From CAYPHY01 sp964410625 (GTDB lineage: Bacteria > Chloroflexota > Anaerolineae > Promineifilales > Promineifilaceae), in NCBI GenBank assembly GCA_964410625.1, contig CAYPHY010000025.1, positions 1-64,000 on the forward strand: 64,000 nucleotides of DNA, given 5' to 3'. Within the stretch, counting starts at the first letter, position 1. Every line of letters begins with the position of its first letter. Position numbers and translations under genes: made by a program. The notes beneath the pieces were generated by a model. That model did not search any database. It worked only from the letters and a program-made list of their open reading frames with translations, and had not been told where the DNA came from. This document shows, piece after piece, positions 15,696-24,658 of this stretch.

Positions 15696-16998
15696 AAAAC
15701 AAACGCTGCTAGATAAGATCGCAGCGCGAGAAGCAACCGTTGGCATCGTTGGCCTGGGATATGTCGGCTTGCCCCTCGCCGTCGCCTTTGCCGAGCAAGG
15801 CTTTTGTGTGATCGGCATTGATGTAGACCCTTCTAAGGTCGCTGCCCTCAATAGTGGAGAGAGCTATATTGAGGATGTGGCATCTGAATCGCTACGGCCG
15901 CATGTCGAATCAGGCCGTTTCCACGCCAGCACCGACTATGCCCAACTGGCAACGGCCGACGCCATCTCCATCTGCGTCCCCACCCCGCTGCGCAAGACCA
16001 AAGACCCCGACATCTCCTACATCATCAACGCCGCCGATAACATTGTTACCCATGCCAACGTCGGCAATGGTACGCTCATCGTCCTCGAATCCACCACCTA
16101 CCCCGGCACAACGGATGAGATTATCCTCCCGCGCCTGAGCAACAATGGCCTGGAGGTCGGCCGCGACTTCTTCGTCGCCTTTTCGCCGGAACGGATTGAC
16201 CCCGGCCGCACCGACTACACCATTCGCACCACTCCCAAAGTGATCGGCGGCGTCACCCCCGACTGTCTGGAGGTTGCCGTCGCGCTCTATGGCACGGTGG
16301 TAGAGCGGCCCGTTCCCGTCTCCAGCACGGCAACGGCCGAGATGGTCAAGCTGCTGGAAAACACCTTCCGCGCCGTCAACATCGGCCTGGTCAACGAAGT
16401 GGCGCTGATGTGTGACAAATTGGGGCTGGATGTTTGGGAAGTCGTCCAGGCTGCCTCTTCCAAACCCTATGGCTTCATGCCCTTCTATCCCGGCCCCGGC
16501 CTCGGCGGCCACTGCATCCCCATTGACCCCCACTATCTAAGCTGGAAATTGCGCACCCTCAACTATACGGCGCGGTTTATTGAGTTAGCGGCCGAGGTCA
16601 ACAGCCACATGCCCGATTACGTCGTCGGCAAAATCGCCGACGGCCTCAACGACAACCGCAAGGCGATCAATGGCAGCCGTATCCTCATCCTCGGCGTCGC
16701 CTACAAGCGGGATGTGGGGGATGTGCGCGAAAGCCCGGCGCTCGATGTGATTCACCTGCTTCAGGAGCGCGGCGCAGAGATAGTCTATCACGACCCTTAC
16801 GTTCCCGACCTCGCGCACGAAGGCTTTCCCTTGAGTTCTATCGAACTTGACGAGCAAAGTGTGCGAGAGGCGGACTGTGTCGTGGTTATTACCGACCACA
16901 GCAGCTATGATTGGGAGTGGATTGCCAACCATGCTCGCCTGCTCGTCGACACGCGCCACGCCGTAAAAGCAAGCCCCGGCCGTTTGATTCGCCTGTAG
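15688..16998 (+). CDS. UDP-sugar (UDP-GlcNAc/UDP-ManNAc type) dehydrogenase
   Basis: About 436 residues from ATG 15688, overlapping the NusG paralogue by 8 bases. The Rossmann motif is GIVGLGYVGLPLAVAF (about 20), followed by SICVPTPL and AFSPERIDPGRT. The catalytic Cys lies in GGHCIPIDPHYLSW (about 270), and the C-terminal domain has GVAYKRDVGDVRESPA. The His-Cys-Ile-Pro-x-Asp-Pro form is typical of the WecC/WbpA class that oxidises UDP-N-acetylhexosamines to uronic acids. It supplies acidic sugars for surface polysaccharide. The substrate is inferred from motifs only. Confidence 0.9.
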   Translation: MDKKQTLLDKIAAREATVGIVGLGYVGLPLAVAFAEQGFCVIGIDVDPSKVAALNSGESYIEDVASESLRPHVESGRFHASTDYAQLATADAISICVPTPLRKTKDPDISYIINAADNIVTHANVGNGTLIVLESTTYPGTTDEIILPRLSNNGLEVGRDFFVAFSPERIDPGRTDYTIRTTPKVIGGVTPDCLEVAVALYGTVVERPVPVSSTATAEMVKLLENTFRAVNIGLVNEVALMCDKLGLDVWEVVQAASSKPYGFMPFYPGPGLGGHCIPIDPHYLSWKLRTLNYTARFIELAAEVNSHMPDYVVGKIADGLNDNRKAINGSRILILGVAYKRDVGDVRESPALDVIHLLQERGAEIVYHDPYVPDLAHEGFPLSSIELDEQSVREADCVVVITDHSSYDWEWIANHARLLVDTRHAVKASPGRLIRL

Positions 16999-17023
16999 CA
17001 AGCTCCGCGCTGGATGAGAGGAA

Positions 17024-17114
17024 TAAACCACGGATGGGTACGGATTGAACGGATAAACACGGATTCTTAGCAAGAAATCCGTGAGAATCGGTCGTATCCG
17101 TATAATCCGTGGTT
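17024..17114. repeat. Inverted repeat, CACGGATGGGTACGGATT family
   Basis: The left arm has CCACGGATGGGTACGGATTGAACGGAT, the right arm ATCCGTATAATCCGTGG. It lies between convergent genes and could terminate both. A larger copy is at 51915-52020. Confidence 0.85.
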
Positions 17115-17117
17115 CTC

Positions 17118-18277
17118 TTAGTGGCGTCGTAGGGAATGGGGATAATGGTTTTTCAAACGGCCGCCCCCCCGCTTCCCCCAACCCAGGCCATATCCATCCA
17201 CTGTAACCAGCACCCATCCACTGGCCCCTACGCCGGCCGACTCCTGGGCCATGTCGTGGCCTGCTAAATAAGCGGCCGTGCGCGGGTCGTCGGCTGTCCA
17301 ATTGACTGTGTGCTGTACCTGCTGTGGCGTCAAGGCCAGGGCCAGCGCATGGGCTGGGCGAAAGTAGTTGTGCCGCACTTCGCCCAACAACAAGCCATAG
17401 CGCAGCATCCGCAAACGGCCGCTATCCAGCGCCCGTTTGGGCAGCAAATAGAGACGGCCGCCCGCCAGATGCAACTGTTCAACCGGCAATTCAACCCGCA
17501 ACGTCTCCTGGGCAAACCCCCTCCACAATTGCAGCTCCTTACGATCTGGTGGTATTCGGGTAAAGCGTTTGTGGGTAAATAATGCTACGGCCGTGTCCTC
17601 CGTTCGCCGTAGCAGCGCCAGAAAATGCCCTTCCCCTGGAAATTGATGCGGCCACAGGCGCACCGCTCGTTGCAATAGCGTGTCACCTTCCCCTACCCAC
17701 TCCGGCCGTCCCCGCGCAAAACCGAGATAATCAGGTAACGGCTGCAATTCAAAATCTGGATGCGCAACCAGGAAACGGCCGATCACTTCCTCGTTCTCTT
17801 CCGGGGCAAAGGTACAGGTGGAATAGAGCAACAGGCCACCGGGACGGGTTAGTTGGGCGGCCGTCTGCAAAATATCCGCCTGCCGCCGCGCACAAGCGGC
17901 CACAATCGCCGCGCTCCACTCCACATTCCCCTCGCGCCGCCGCAACATCCCCTCGCCGGAACAGGGCGCGTCCAGCAGCACCCGATCAAACACCGCGCCA
18001 AATGTTCCCGCCAGTTGCTCCGGCTCTGCGCTGGTCACCAACGCCTGCCGCGCTCCCCAGCGCTCCAGATTCTCCAGCAACAGCCGCGCCCGTTGCCGGC
18101 TGACATCATTGGCAACCAGCAGGCTGTCATTTCCCCATTGGGGGTCGCCCAGCGGGGCTTCCAACTGTGTCGCCAGATGGGTCGCCTTGCCTCCGGGCGC
18201 GGCCGCCAGGTCTAGCACCAACTCCCCCGGCTGCGGGGCCAGCATCGCCCCCACCACCATCGCCGACGGGTCCTGTA
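17118..18277 (-). CDS. RsmF-like rRNA cytosine-C5 methyltransferase (NOL1/NOP2/Sun), 5' end lost in gap
   Basis: About 386 residues remain. The SAM-binding motif is LDLAAAPGGKATHLA, followed by VANDVSRQRA and the two catalytic Cys segments LLDAPCSGEGMLRR and LYSTCTFAPEENEEV. The C-terminal third (about 260-386) resembles the RsmF/PUA-like RNA-binding region. It should methylate a cytosine in rRNA. The family usually has 80-100 residues before the first motif, with the start inside the N run, so more than 100 bases must really be missing there. The open frame continuing beyond the gap is the antisense of tgt and not part of this gene. Confidence 0.88.
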
Positions 18278-18377
18278 NNNNNNNNNNNNNNNNNNNNNNN
18301 NNNNNNNNNNNNNNNNNNNNNNNNNNNNNNNNNNNNNNNNNNNNNNNNNNNNNNNNNNNNNNNNNNNNNNNNNNNNN
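18278..18377. other. Scaffold gap (100 N) removing the starts of two divergent genes
   Basis: Unlike the other gaps, the flanks share no sequence. Both the minus-strand methyltransferase and the plus-strand tgt lack N-terminal parts here. The missing DNA should be a few hundred bases, including a divergent promoter. Confidence 0.85.
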
Positions 18378-19436
18378 CAGGGCGTTGTCCGCAGCGTGGA
18401 CGCCGACGACCTGCTGGCTTGCCAGATTCAGGCGGTGCAGATGAACGTCTTCCACCTGATGCAACGCCCCGGCTCCTCGACCATCCAGGCGTTGGGCGGC
18501 TTGCATCGCATGGCGGGATGGCAACGGCCGATCTTCACCGACTCCGGTGGCTTCCAAGTATATTCGCTCATTCGCCAGAATCCCAAGAACGGCTCGATCA
18601 CCGACCGCGGTGCGACCTTCCGCACCGACGCTAACCGCAAATTTAACCTGACGCCGGAAAAGAGTGTCCAGTTGCAAGTGAGCTATGGCTCCGATGTCGT
18701 GATCTGCTTCGACGATTGTACCCACCCGGCCGATCCCCCGGCTGCCCAGGCCGACTCGGTACGCCGCACCATCCTCTGGGCGCAGCGTTGCCGCCAGACC
18801 TTTGACCAATTGATCGAGCAAAAAGGGTTGGCGGAAGGACAACGGCCGTGGCTGGTCGGCGTCATTCAAGGCGGCGCATCGCGCGACCTGCGCCAACAGT
18901 GTGCCGAAGCGCTGCTGGAAATCGGCTTTGATGGTTATGGTTATGGCGGCTGGCCGTTGGACAGCGAAGGGAACTTAATGGCAGAGATGTTGGCCTATAC
19001 CCGCGAACTTGTCCCCGCCGAATACCCGATCCACGCCCTCGGCGTCGGCCACCCCGTCAACGTTGTTGCTTGCGCTCGAATGGGCTATCCCCTCTTCGAC
19101 AGCACCATGCCCACCCGCGATGCGCGACACGGCCGTCTTTACATCTACACGGCCGACCCAGCCACCAGTAGCCTTCGTGGCAGCGACTGGTTCCGCTATC
19201 TATACATCAACGACGACCGCCACCTGAAACAGTCCGGCCCCATCTCCGAATACTGCGACTGCCTCTGCTGCCAACGCTACTCCCTCGGCTATCTCCACCA
19301 CCTCTTCAAACTCAACGACAGCCTCTACCCCCGCCTGGCAACCATGCACAATTTACGCTTTATGACGCAATTGACGGCCGCGCTCGGTGAAGAGCGCAGG
19401 AGGGCGGAGGAGCAGGGGAGCAGAGGAGAGTATTAA
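18378..19436 (+). CDS. tgt: tRNA-guanine transglycosylase (Tgt) family protein, 5' end lost in gap
   Basis: The open frame runs from the gap edge for about 352 residues. The catalytic Asp region is FTDSGGFQVYSL, a second conserved Asp lies in VICFDDCTHP, and VGVIQGGASRDLR follows. The zinc site is at the end (CDCLCC, then His about 25 residues later in TMHNL). Tgt exchanges guanine for a queuosine precursor in tRNA anticodons. The segment GYGYGGWPLDSEG differs from the usual 'GGLsvGE' substrate pocket, so a divergent paralogue is possible. The last 13 residues come from a GGAGCAGAGGAG repeat running through the 3' end. Confidence 0.85.
   Translation, partial: QGVVRSVDADDLLACQIQAVQMNVFHLMQRPGSSTIQALGGLHRMAGWQRPIFTDSGGFQVYSLIRQNPKNGSITDRGATFRTDANRKFNLTPEKSVQLQVSYGSDVVICFDDCTHPADPPAAQADSVRRTILWAQRCRQTFDQLIEQKGLAEGQRPWLVGVIQGGASRDLRQQCAEALLEIGFDGYGYGGWPLDSEGNLMAEMLAYTRELVPAEYPIHALGVGHPVNVVACARMGYPLFDSTMPTRDARHGRLYIYTADPATSSLRGSDWFRYLYINDDRHLKQSGPISEYCDCLCCQRYSLGYLHHLFKLNDSLYPRLATMHNLRFMTQLTAALGEERRRAEEQGSRGEY
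19395..19432. repeat. GGAGCAGAGGAG repeat at the 3' end of tgt
   Basis: GGAGGAGCAGGGGAGCAGAGGAG belongs to the same family as 11930-11975 and the flanks of gap 2. It extends the Tgt protein by an Arg/Glu/Gly-rich tail. Confidence 0.8.
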
Positions 19437-19598
19437 GTGAACACAGGTAACTGGCACGCGCTACCCCAATACAACATCTTCCAGCCGGTTGCTTTGCCCT
19501 CCTGCAACCTAACCCGTTTGTCTACGTAATTAACAGTAGTGGTTTAGTGGTTTATTGAGAACTATGTCGGCCGAATACGGCCGGTGATTGGAGTAAAA

Positions 19599-19784
19599 AT
19601 GAAACAAGAAAATCTATTACGACGGCAAAACGGGATAATCGGTGGGGTTTGTGGCGGTCTGGCGGCTTTCTTTGGCATCAGCCCTTTCTGGTTCCGCCTG
19701 ATCTTCCTCCTGCTGCTGCTCCCCGGCGGCCTTCCTGGTCTCCTCCCCTATATAATTCTTTGGATCGTGATCCCCCGTGCATAA
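19599..19784 (+). CDS. PspC-domain small membrane protein
   Basis: 61 residues from ATG 19599, with GGAG 10 bases upstream. The PspC signature is complete: NGIIGGVCGGLAAFFGIS, then a hydrophobic segment ending PYIILWIVIPR. PspC proteins sense or respond to membrane stress in the phage-shock system; stand-alone short versions are common and of uncertain function. No pspA or pspB is nearby. Confidence 0.92.
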   Translation: MKQENLLRRQNGIIGGVCGGLAAFFGISPFWFRLIFLLLLLPGGLPGLLPYIILWIVIPRA

Positions 19785-19787
19785 ATC

Positions 19788-19865
19788 AAGGGTGAAGGGT
19801 GAGGGATGAAGGATGATAATTTCACCCTTCAACCTTCATCCCTCATCCTTCAACCTTCATCCCTT
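19788..19865. repeat. Inverted heptamer-type repeat, GAAGGAT family
   Basis: GGTGAAGGGTGAGGGATGAAGGATGAT is answered by CACCCTTCAACCTTCATCCCTCATCCTTC. It lies between convergent pspC and the Uma2 gene and probably terminates both. Confidence 0.85.
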
Positions 19866-19866
19866 C

Positions 19867-20427
19867 CTAGCCTATTAGCTCGCTTACCTTAAATTCCTGA
19901 TCGGGAAAGGCAACGGCCGTAATCGTCTCATTTCGATAACGAGTAAAGACCTCTGTATAGATCCCATTCTCCGGCTGCCGGTGAACTTCAATCGTGTTAT
20001 CTACCAAATTCACCAACCAATATTCGGGAACGCCTGCTCGTGCATACAACGGCCGTTTCACCCGCCGGTCATACGGTAGGGTTGAATCTGACACTTCAAT
20101 TAGCAGCAATACGTCGTCGGCTGTGGGCATCTCATCTGCATAAAAGTCATCCCGGTAAGGGAGCAATACGATATCCGGTACTGGCTCTGATTGGTCATCT
20201 AAACGGATCGCGTTTTGTACACTGACAACTGCTTTATCTCGAAAACGCCGTCCCAGCTTGTAGTTTAGGCGATTAATAGCAGCCATATGCCGTACACCAA
20301 TCGGACTCATGGCAATGATTTCCCCCTCGATCAATTCCACGCGATCATCCTCATCTAAAATGCCTGCTTCAGCCATCGCATGATATTCTTCTACTTTCCA
20401 CAGTCGGCGCTCTAAATCTAGCAACAT
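19867..20427 (-). CDS. Uma2-family (DUF820) PD-(D/E)xK nuclease-like protein
   Basis: A 186-residue protein with the Uma2 pattern: YHAMAEAGILDEDDRVELIEGEI at the start, VPDIVLLPYR around residue 84, LLIEVSDSTLPYDRRVK around 108 and GVPEYWLVNLVDNTIEVHR near the end. The Asp, Glu-x-x and Lys positions match the nuclease fold. The family is greatly expanded in Cyanobacteria and Chloroflexota, and its biological role is not settled. A GAGGTGA ribosome-binding site supports the start. A decayed relative lies at 44382-44536. Confidence 0.9.
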   Translation of the reverse strand: MLLDLERRLWKVEEYHAMAEAGILDEDDRVELIEGEIIAMSPIGVRHMAAINRLNYKLGRRFRDKAVVSVQNAIRLDDQSEPVPDIVLLPYRDDFYADEMPTADDVLLLIEVSDSTLPYDRRVKRPLYARAGVPEYWLVNLVDNTIEVHRQPENGIYTEVFTRYRNETITAVAFPDQEFKVSELIG

Positions 20428-20518
20428 CAGTCACCTCATCTTTGCAAACTGTAACTGATTGACATTATAGCATATAGTCCAGGCGATTAGCGGTTTCGTT
20501 CCTAGCATTAGCTCATCG

Positions 20519-21706
20519 CTAAGGCTCATATCGCCAATGGTAATCATCCGGCATTTCGCTAGCAACGGCCGCCGAGTGTTCGGGGTGGTGCATTTGTACC
20601 AACAAGCCCAAGTCGGCCGCCCCGTTCAACTCGCGCTGCGGGTACAGCACGGCGGTCAACACCACTTCTCCGGAACCCTGCTGTACCATCGTTTGGGTGT
20701 TGGCTACGCCTCGGCCGCCGCCATCAGCACGTTGTTGCACGACGGCCGCCTGGATAACCGCTTCTGACATGGCGGTCAATTCATAATTCACCGTAATTTC
20801 AAATGTGATCGGCGCCGTTCCGCTAAGGACCAGCCCGCTCTCCGGCGTCACCGCGATAACCTTCACGTGGTCTGACCCATCGGGCTGCAATATTTCCAGC
20901 GGCTCAACAAAAATGCTGCCCAACGTTAATTCCGTACTCTGCCCCTCTGGCTGAGTGACAACGAGGCGTTCCCCGGACTCTGGTAAATACAACCCTATCG
21001 CTAACTGATAGTTCCCAGGAGCCAGATTATCGGCCGGAAGCGGCAAGGCAACCTGTGGACTGATCGTCTCTCCCGCTTGCCAGGTGGAAGTCGGCCGTGT
21101 CTCATCCGGCGGCTTGCCGTCAAACTGAGCCACCAATACGCCCTCTTCGTCATAAAGATGGACAAACAAGCTTGTGTCTACCTGCGGTTGGGCAAGGGTT
21201 TGCCAATAGAGGGTGAGCATAATTTCCTCACCAGGCAAGAGGGTGTCATTGGCTAAATCATAGCCAAGCAGCTCAATCGCTTCGCCAAATCGCGCCCCTA
21301 AACGGTGCGAGGGCGCATTGGGTGAAACCTCGGCCGCCGGAGACTCCACTACTGGAGGCTCCGATACCGCCTGGCCTCCAGGAATCGGTTGCGTGTTATT
21401 GGTAATAATCCACCACGCGGCGGCCACCACCACAATCAACGCCACAAAAGCCACGGCCGAACTCGCCCCACGCCACAATCTGGCAGTCCAACCGGGTTGG
21501 TATGAATCCAACAACTGTTGGCGTAATTCTGCTTTTAGTTTTGCAGGCGGCCGTGGTGTCGTCGTTTTCGCCGCCAACCTTCGCAAACGGGAGGCCACCT
21601 CCAGCAACGGTTCATCTGGCTGCCCTGCGTCCCCCATACCTGCGTCCAGCATACCTGCGTCCAACTGCTTTCCCCACTGACGAATGGTTTCACGATTCTG
21701 AGACAT
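20519..21706 (-). CDS. Single-pass membrane protein, probable anti-sigma partner of the ECF factor
   Basis: 395 residues with an N-terminal cytoplasmic part (1-85), one transmembrane helix (about 86-108, AVAFVALIVVVAAAWW) and a long exported part with two beta-rich domains. The first exported domain (about 140-265: LPGEEIMLTLYWQTLAQ, SLFVHLYDEEG, WQAGE, APGNYQLAIGLYLPESG) resembles the C-terminus of the DUF2723 protein at 56436. It starts 17 bases before the sigma gene ends, with GGAGG inside that gene, so translation is coupled. No zinc-finger anti-sigma motif is visible; the role is inferred from context. Near the N-terminus is a small tandem repeat (Asp-Ala-Gly-Met). Confidence 0.7.
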   Translation of the reverse strand: MSQNRETIRQWGKQLDAGMLDAGMGDAGQPDEPLLEVASRLRRLAAKTTTPRPPAKLKAELRQQLLDSYQPGWTARLWRGASSAVAFVALIVVVAAAWWIITNNTQPIPGGQAVSEPPVVESPAAEVSPNAPSHRLGARFGEAIELLGYDLANDTLLPGEEIMLTLYWQTLAQPQVDTSLFVHLYDEEGVLVAQFDGKPPDETRPTSTWQAGETISPQVALPLPADNLAPGNYQLAIGLYLPESGERLVVTQPEGQSTELTLGSIFVEPLEILQPDGSDHVKVIAVTPESGLVLSGTAPITFEITVNYELTAMSEAVIQAAVVQQRADGGGRGVANTQTMVQQGSGEVVLTAVLYPQRELNGAADLGLLVQMHHPEHSAAVASEMPDDYHWRYEP

Positions 21707-22289
21707 AATTCATAACCTCCGGTTGGTGCTCCGTTTGTTCCAACAACCGCCGCAGACGACCCAGGGCGCGATGCAACCGCACATAGACATTGTCGGTTGA
21801 ACAACCTAAGACCTGCGCCACCTCTTCGCTGCTTAACTCTTCAAAGAAACGCAACAAGAGGATTTCACGATCACGCTCCGCCAAACGATGGAGGGCTTGC
21901 AACAGTGAATCTTGTCGTTCCCGCGTCTGGACAATCGTTTCCGGCAGAGGGCTGGTATCCAATTGCCAGGAGATGGACTCTCGGCCGTCCCCATCCAACC
22001 AACGCCAGGGGGCCAGAAACCGTCGCCGCCGGAAGTAGGAGACCGTCTCATTCCGTGCAATCCGGTAGAGCCACGCGCCAAAGCCAACACCCTGCCAGCG
22101 ATAACGCTGGATATGGTGCAAGGCCTTCTCAAAGGTGGTCGCTGTGAGATCGGCCGCGGCAGCCTCATCACCAACCCGCCGGTAACAGTAACGGTAGATA
22201 CGCTCAAAATAGCGATCATACAGTTGAGCAAATGCGTGTGGGTCTGTCCTGGCTCGATCGGCCAGAACCGCTTCGTCTGTGTGCGTCAT
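21690..22289 (-). CDS. ECF-type RNA polymerase sigma factor
   Basis: 199 residues. Region 2 begins with FAQLYDRYFERIYRYCYRR and includes GFGAWLYRIARNETVSYFRR; region 4 has RDREILLLRFFEELSSEEVA and a helix-turn-helix ending VYVRLHRALGRLR. There is no sigma region 1 or 3, which defines the ECF group. It would direct RNA polymerase to a small regulon in response to a signal relayed by the overlapping membrane gene. Confidence 0.93.
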   Translation of the reverse strand: MTHTDEAVLADRARTDPHAFAQLYDRYFERIYRYCYRRVGDEAAAADLTATTFEKALHHIQRYRWQGVGFGAWLYRIARNETVSYFRRRRFLAPWRWLDGDGRESISWQLDTSPLPETIVQTRERQDSLLQALHRLAERDREILLLRFFEELSSEEVAQVLGCSTDNVYVRLHRALGRLRRLLEQTEHQPEVMNYVSES

Positions 22290-22323
22290 ATGTCTATATA
22301 ACGCTTGAGGGGGGGAAATCTTT

Positions 22324-22448
22324 CAGGGAGTTGGGTGGCAGGTGGCAGGTAGCAAGTGGAAGGTTGCAGGTGTAGGTGGGGAAGCATCTGGAGCAATAGA
22401 GTGTATGCTTACTTGCCACATGCCACCTGCCACTTGCCACCTGTTACT
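22324..22448. repeat. Inverted heptamer-type repeat, GGCAGGT/AGCAAGT family
   Basis: The left arm has GGTGGCAGGTGGCAGGTAGC, the right arm CCACATGCCACCTGCCACTTGCC. The right arm covers the last codons of the M28 peptidase. Confidence 0.8.
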
Positions 22449-23853
22449 TATTACTTGCCGCCTCTTGATAAAACGCCGCCACCTGTGCGAACAACTTCGC
22501 CTCCTCCTGGAAGTCCGGCCGTTGCAAGGCTTGCTGTACGGTTTCACTATCACGACGCTTCACAGGCCATGCCTCGGCCGCCGCCACCCGCAACACCAGC
22601 CGCGCCGCCAGATCGGCCGCCTCGCGCAAGCCACGCAACTCCACTTTATCCAATGTGTCATAGCGCGTATGACCATAGCCGCGGCCGCCCTTCGTCGAGC
22701 GCACACTACCAATGCTCCCCGTCGGCACGCCGGCGATCATAAATGGATAATGGTCCGAATGGGCGCTCAGCGATTGGCCGACCGCAAAAGGTAACGTCAT
22801 TTCCTGGCTCCAGGTTTCAACTATCCCTTCTAACTCCAGCCATTGATTGAGAATAATATCTTTGGGGTGAATCGCTCCCGCTGAATCCATGTTCAGATAA
22901 AAGCGGATGTTGTCCAACTCGTCGGCGTGCTGTCGCGCATAGACGGTCGAACCGATCAGACCGATCTCCTCCACCCCCCACAGCGCAACTCGTACCGTTG
23001 CGTCTAACTGATCGCGGGCATAACAGGCCAATACCCGCGCTGCCTCCATCACCGCGGCCGTTCCCGAAGCCGGGTCCTCCGCCCCTTGGGAGATGTCGTG
23101 GCCGTCATAATGGGAGCCTATCATCACGATCTGCTGCGGGTGACGACGGCCGCGCAAATCGCCAATCACATTCCAGGAAGTCATCGGCCGTATCTGGTCG
23201 CTACTCGTCAAGCGGATCGTTACCGGCCCATTCCTCAACAACCGCTGTAAATACGCCCCATCTTCGTGACTGACGGATATACCGGGGATCAATGCCCCCT
23301 GGCTGAGATCGTCCGGCCCAATGCCACCCGTCGCCGGGCCATAGCCAGGGTAATGGTTGACAAAGATGAAGCCCGCCGCCCCTGCCAATAAGCTACGGCC
23401 GTACTTCTCATTGCGGTGAATCCAGCGTTCGACCCCCGGCGGATGGGGGTCGCTGCTGACCACAACGATCTTGCCCACAATATCGGCCGCCAACCGTTCA
23501 AAATCCGTCGGCGCACCGTCCCCCAGATCAATCAACTCGCCGGTCAAATCGGCCGCTGGTGAATGGGGCAGCGTAATGCACGGGATCGTCCGTTGCACCG
23601 GGCTGGTCAACCTCAATTCACACTCACCCCGTTCCCAACCCAGATACTCAAACGGCTCCAGGTGAACATCGCTCAGGCCATAGCTTTCCAGCCGCGCTTT
23701 GATAAACTCGGCCGCCTGCCGTTCCCCCTCTGTCCCGCCAAACCGCGACCCAAACTCATCACACAACACCGTCAGCACATCCATCACTTCCCTGGATGTA
23801 TAAATATCCCCCACCATCTGCCGGTCAATCGCCAGAAATGGATTATCTTTCAT
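22444..23853 (-). CDS. M28-family zinc metallopeptidase with PA domain
   Basis: 469 residues with no clear signal peptide. A PA-type insert is at about 115-215 (GKIVVVSSDPHPPGVERW, LLAGAAGFIFVNHYPG). The M28 zinc ligands are visible: IGSHYDGHDISQGAEDPASG (His, then Asp), WGVEEIGLIGS (catalytic Glu-Glu), NMDSAG (Asp), and a C-terminal His in GYGHTRYDTLDK. It is probably an aminopeptidase or carboxypeptidase of the M28 group. AAAGGAGAG lies upstream of the start. The C-terminus runs into a repeat. Confidence 0.92.
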   Translation of the reverse strand: MKDNPFLAIDRQMVGDIYTSREVMDVLTVLCDEFGSRFGGTEGERQAAEFIKARLESYGLSDVHLEPFEYLGWERGECELRLTSPVQRTIPCITLPHSPAADLTGELIDLGDGAPTDFERLAADIVGKIVVVSSDPHPPGVERWIHRNEKYGRSLLAGAAGFIFVNHYPGYGPATGGIGPDDLSQGALIPGISVSHEDGAYLQRLLRNGPVTIRLTSSDQIRPMTSWNVIGDLRGRRHPQQIVMIGSHYDGHDISQGAEDPASGTAAVMEAARVLACYARDQLDATVRVALWGVEEIGLIGSTVYARQHADELDNIRFYLNMDSAGAIHPKDIILNQWLELEGIVETWSQEMTLPFAVGQSLSAHSDHYPFMIAGVPTGSIGSVRSTKGGRGYGHTRYDTLDKVELRGLREAADLAARLVLRVAAAEAWPVKRRDSETVQQALQRPDFQEEAKLFAQVAAFYQEAASNK

Positions 23854-23879
23854 ATACTCTCCTTTGGTATTTGGTAGCA

Positions 23880-24006
23880 GTAGCCAGTGGTCAGTGGTTA
23901 GTGGTTAGTGGGCTTAGGGCGTAACTGGCTACCGTCCACTAACAACTGCTTACTCTCCACTCGTCACTCCCCACTCTCCACTCTCAACTCCCCACTCCTC
24001 ACTCTC
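23880..24006. repeat. Inverted heptamer-type repeat, AGTGGTTAGTGG/CCACTAA family
   Basis: CCAGTGGTCAGTGGTTAGTGG units are followed, about 40 bases later, by CCACTCGTCACTCCCCACTCTCCACTC. It fills the space between two minus-strand genes and overlaps the 3' end of the SnoaL-like gene. Confidence 0.8.
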
Positions 24007-24409
24007 TCTCATGCGGCGCTTTCCACGCCGGGGACTTGTGGACATGCACCACTTGCCAGCCATTCTCGCCATGCACCAACACCCGGCTTTCATTGTGGGT
24101 GCGGTGGCGAATCCCTTCCTTGGTTGCCAGTGTAAGCATAAAGGTGTAGCTGACAACGGCCGTATCCCCATACAATTGCAGCCGTGGCTCCAACAAATCA
24201 TAGCGAAAGTCATCCGCCTCCCCCGCCCAATTGTGTTCAATCATAAAAAAGTGAAAGTCCAGCCCATCCTGGCGGTGCGGCGTCACAAACCATTCATAGA
24301 GCGATAGGTCGTCGGCCGTTGTCGCCTTATACCCGGCCGCATCTCGTGTAAAAATCGTCCGCAAGTGGGTATGCAGGAAATCCCAAACATCTTGTTCTGT
24401 ATGTGCCAT
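23999..24409 (-). CDS. SnoaL-like/NTF2-fold protein (CaMKII association-domain type)
   Basis: 136 residues from ATG 24409, with GAGGAGAAAG upstream; the longer frame from 24442 is unlikely. The pattern is an N-terminal helix, then LQLYGDTAVVSYTFMLTL, then HNESRVLVHGENGWQVVHVH, which is the beta-sheet end of the cone-shaped NTF2 fold seen in DUF4440/SnoaL proteins. Such proteins bind or isomerise small molecules, or only dimerise. No catalytic residues can be assigned. Confidence 0.8.
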   Translation of the reverse strand: MAHTEQDVWDFLHTHLRTIFTRDAAGYKATTADDLSLYEWFVTPHRQDGLDFHFFMIEHNWAGEADDFRYDLLEPRLQLYGDTAVVSYTFMLTLATKEGIRHRTHNESRVLVHGENGWQVVHVHKSPAWKAPHERE

Positions 24410-24431
24410 TCGTCTTTCTCCTCTGAAAAAT

Positions 24432-24498
24432 AGCTCACGCAAAGCACGCTAAGACCCAAAGCTTAAAAACTTCGCGCTCTTTGCGTCTTTGCGTGAGA
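24432..24498. repeat. Inverted repeat, TCACGCAAAGACGC family
   Basis: CTCACGCAAAGCACGCTAAGACCC pairs with CTCTTTGCGTCTTTGCGTGAG. A related copy lies in frame inside a gene at 57383-57450, and a diverged relative is at 49153-49245. Confidence 0.85.
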
Positions 24499-24658
24499 TT
24501 CTCATTCATGGTGATGTACTGCTCATCAGGACGAAATTGTAACGCGATTTGGCAATTCGCGACATGATTCGCCACACGTCGCCATACTACCTACAATAAT
24601 AGGGGTTACGCGCTATCAACTAGCCCCGTAGCGACAATCCTCCGGATTGTTTACCGTT

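Noticed and set aside
18378..18896. N-terminal extension of the minus-strand methyltransferase beyond gap 3
   Set aside because: The frame is open only because it is antisense to tgt. The residues do not resemble the methyltransferase family, while the plus strand encodes clear Tgt motifs.
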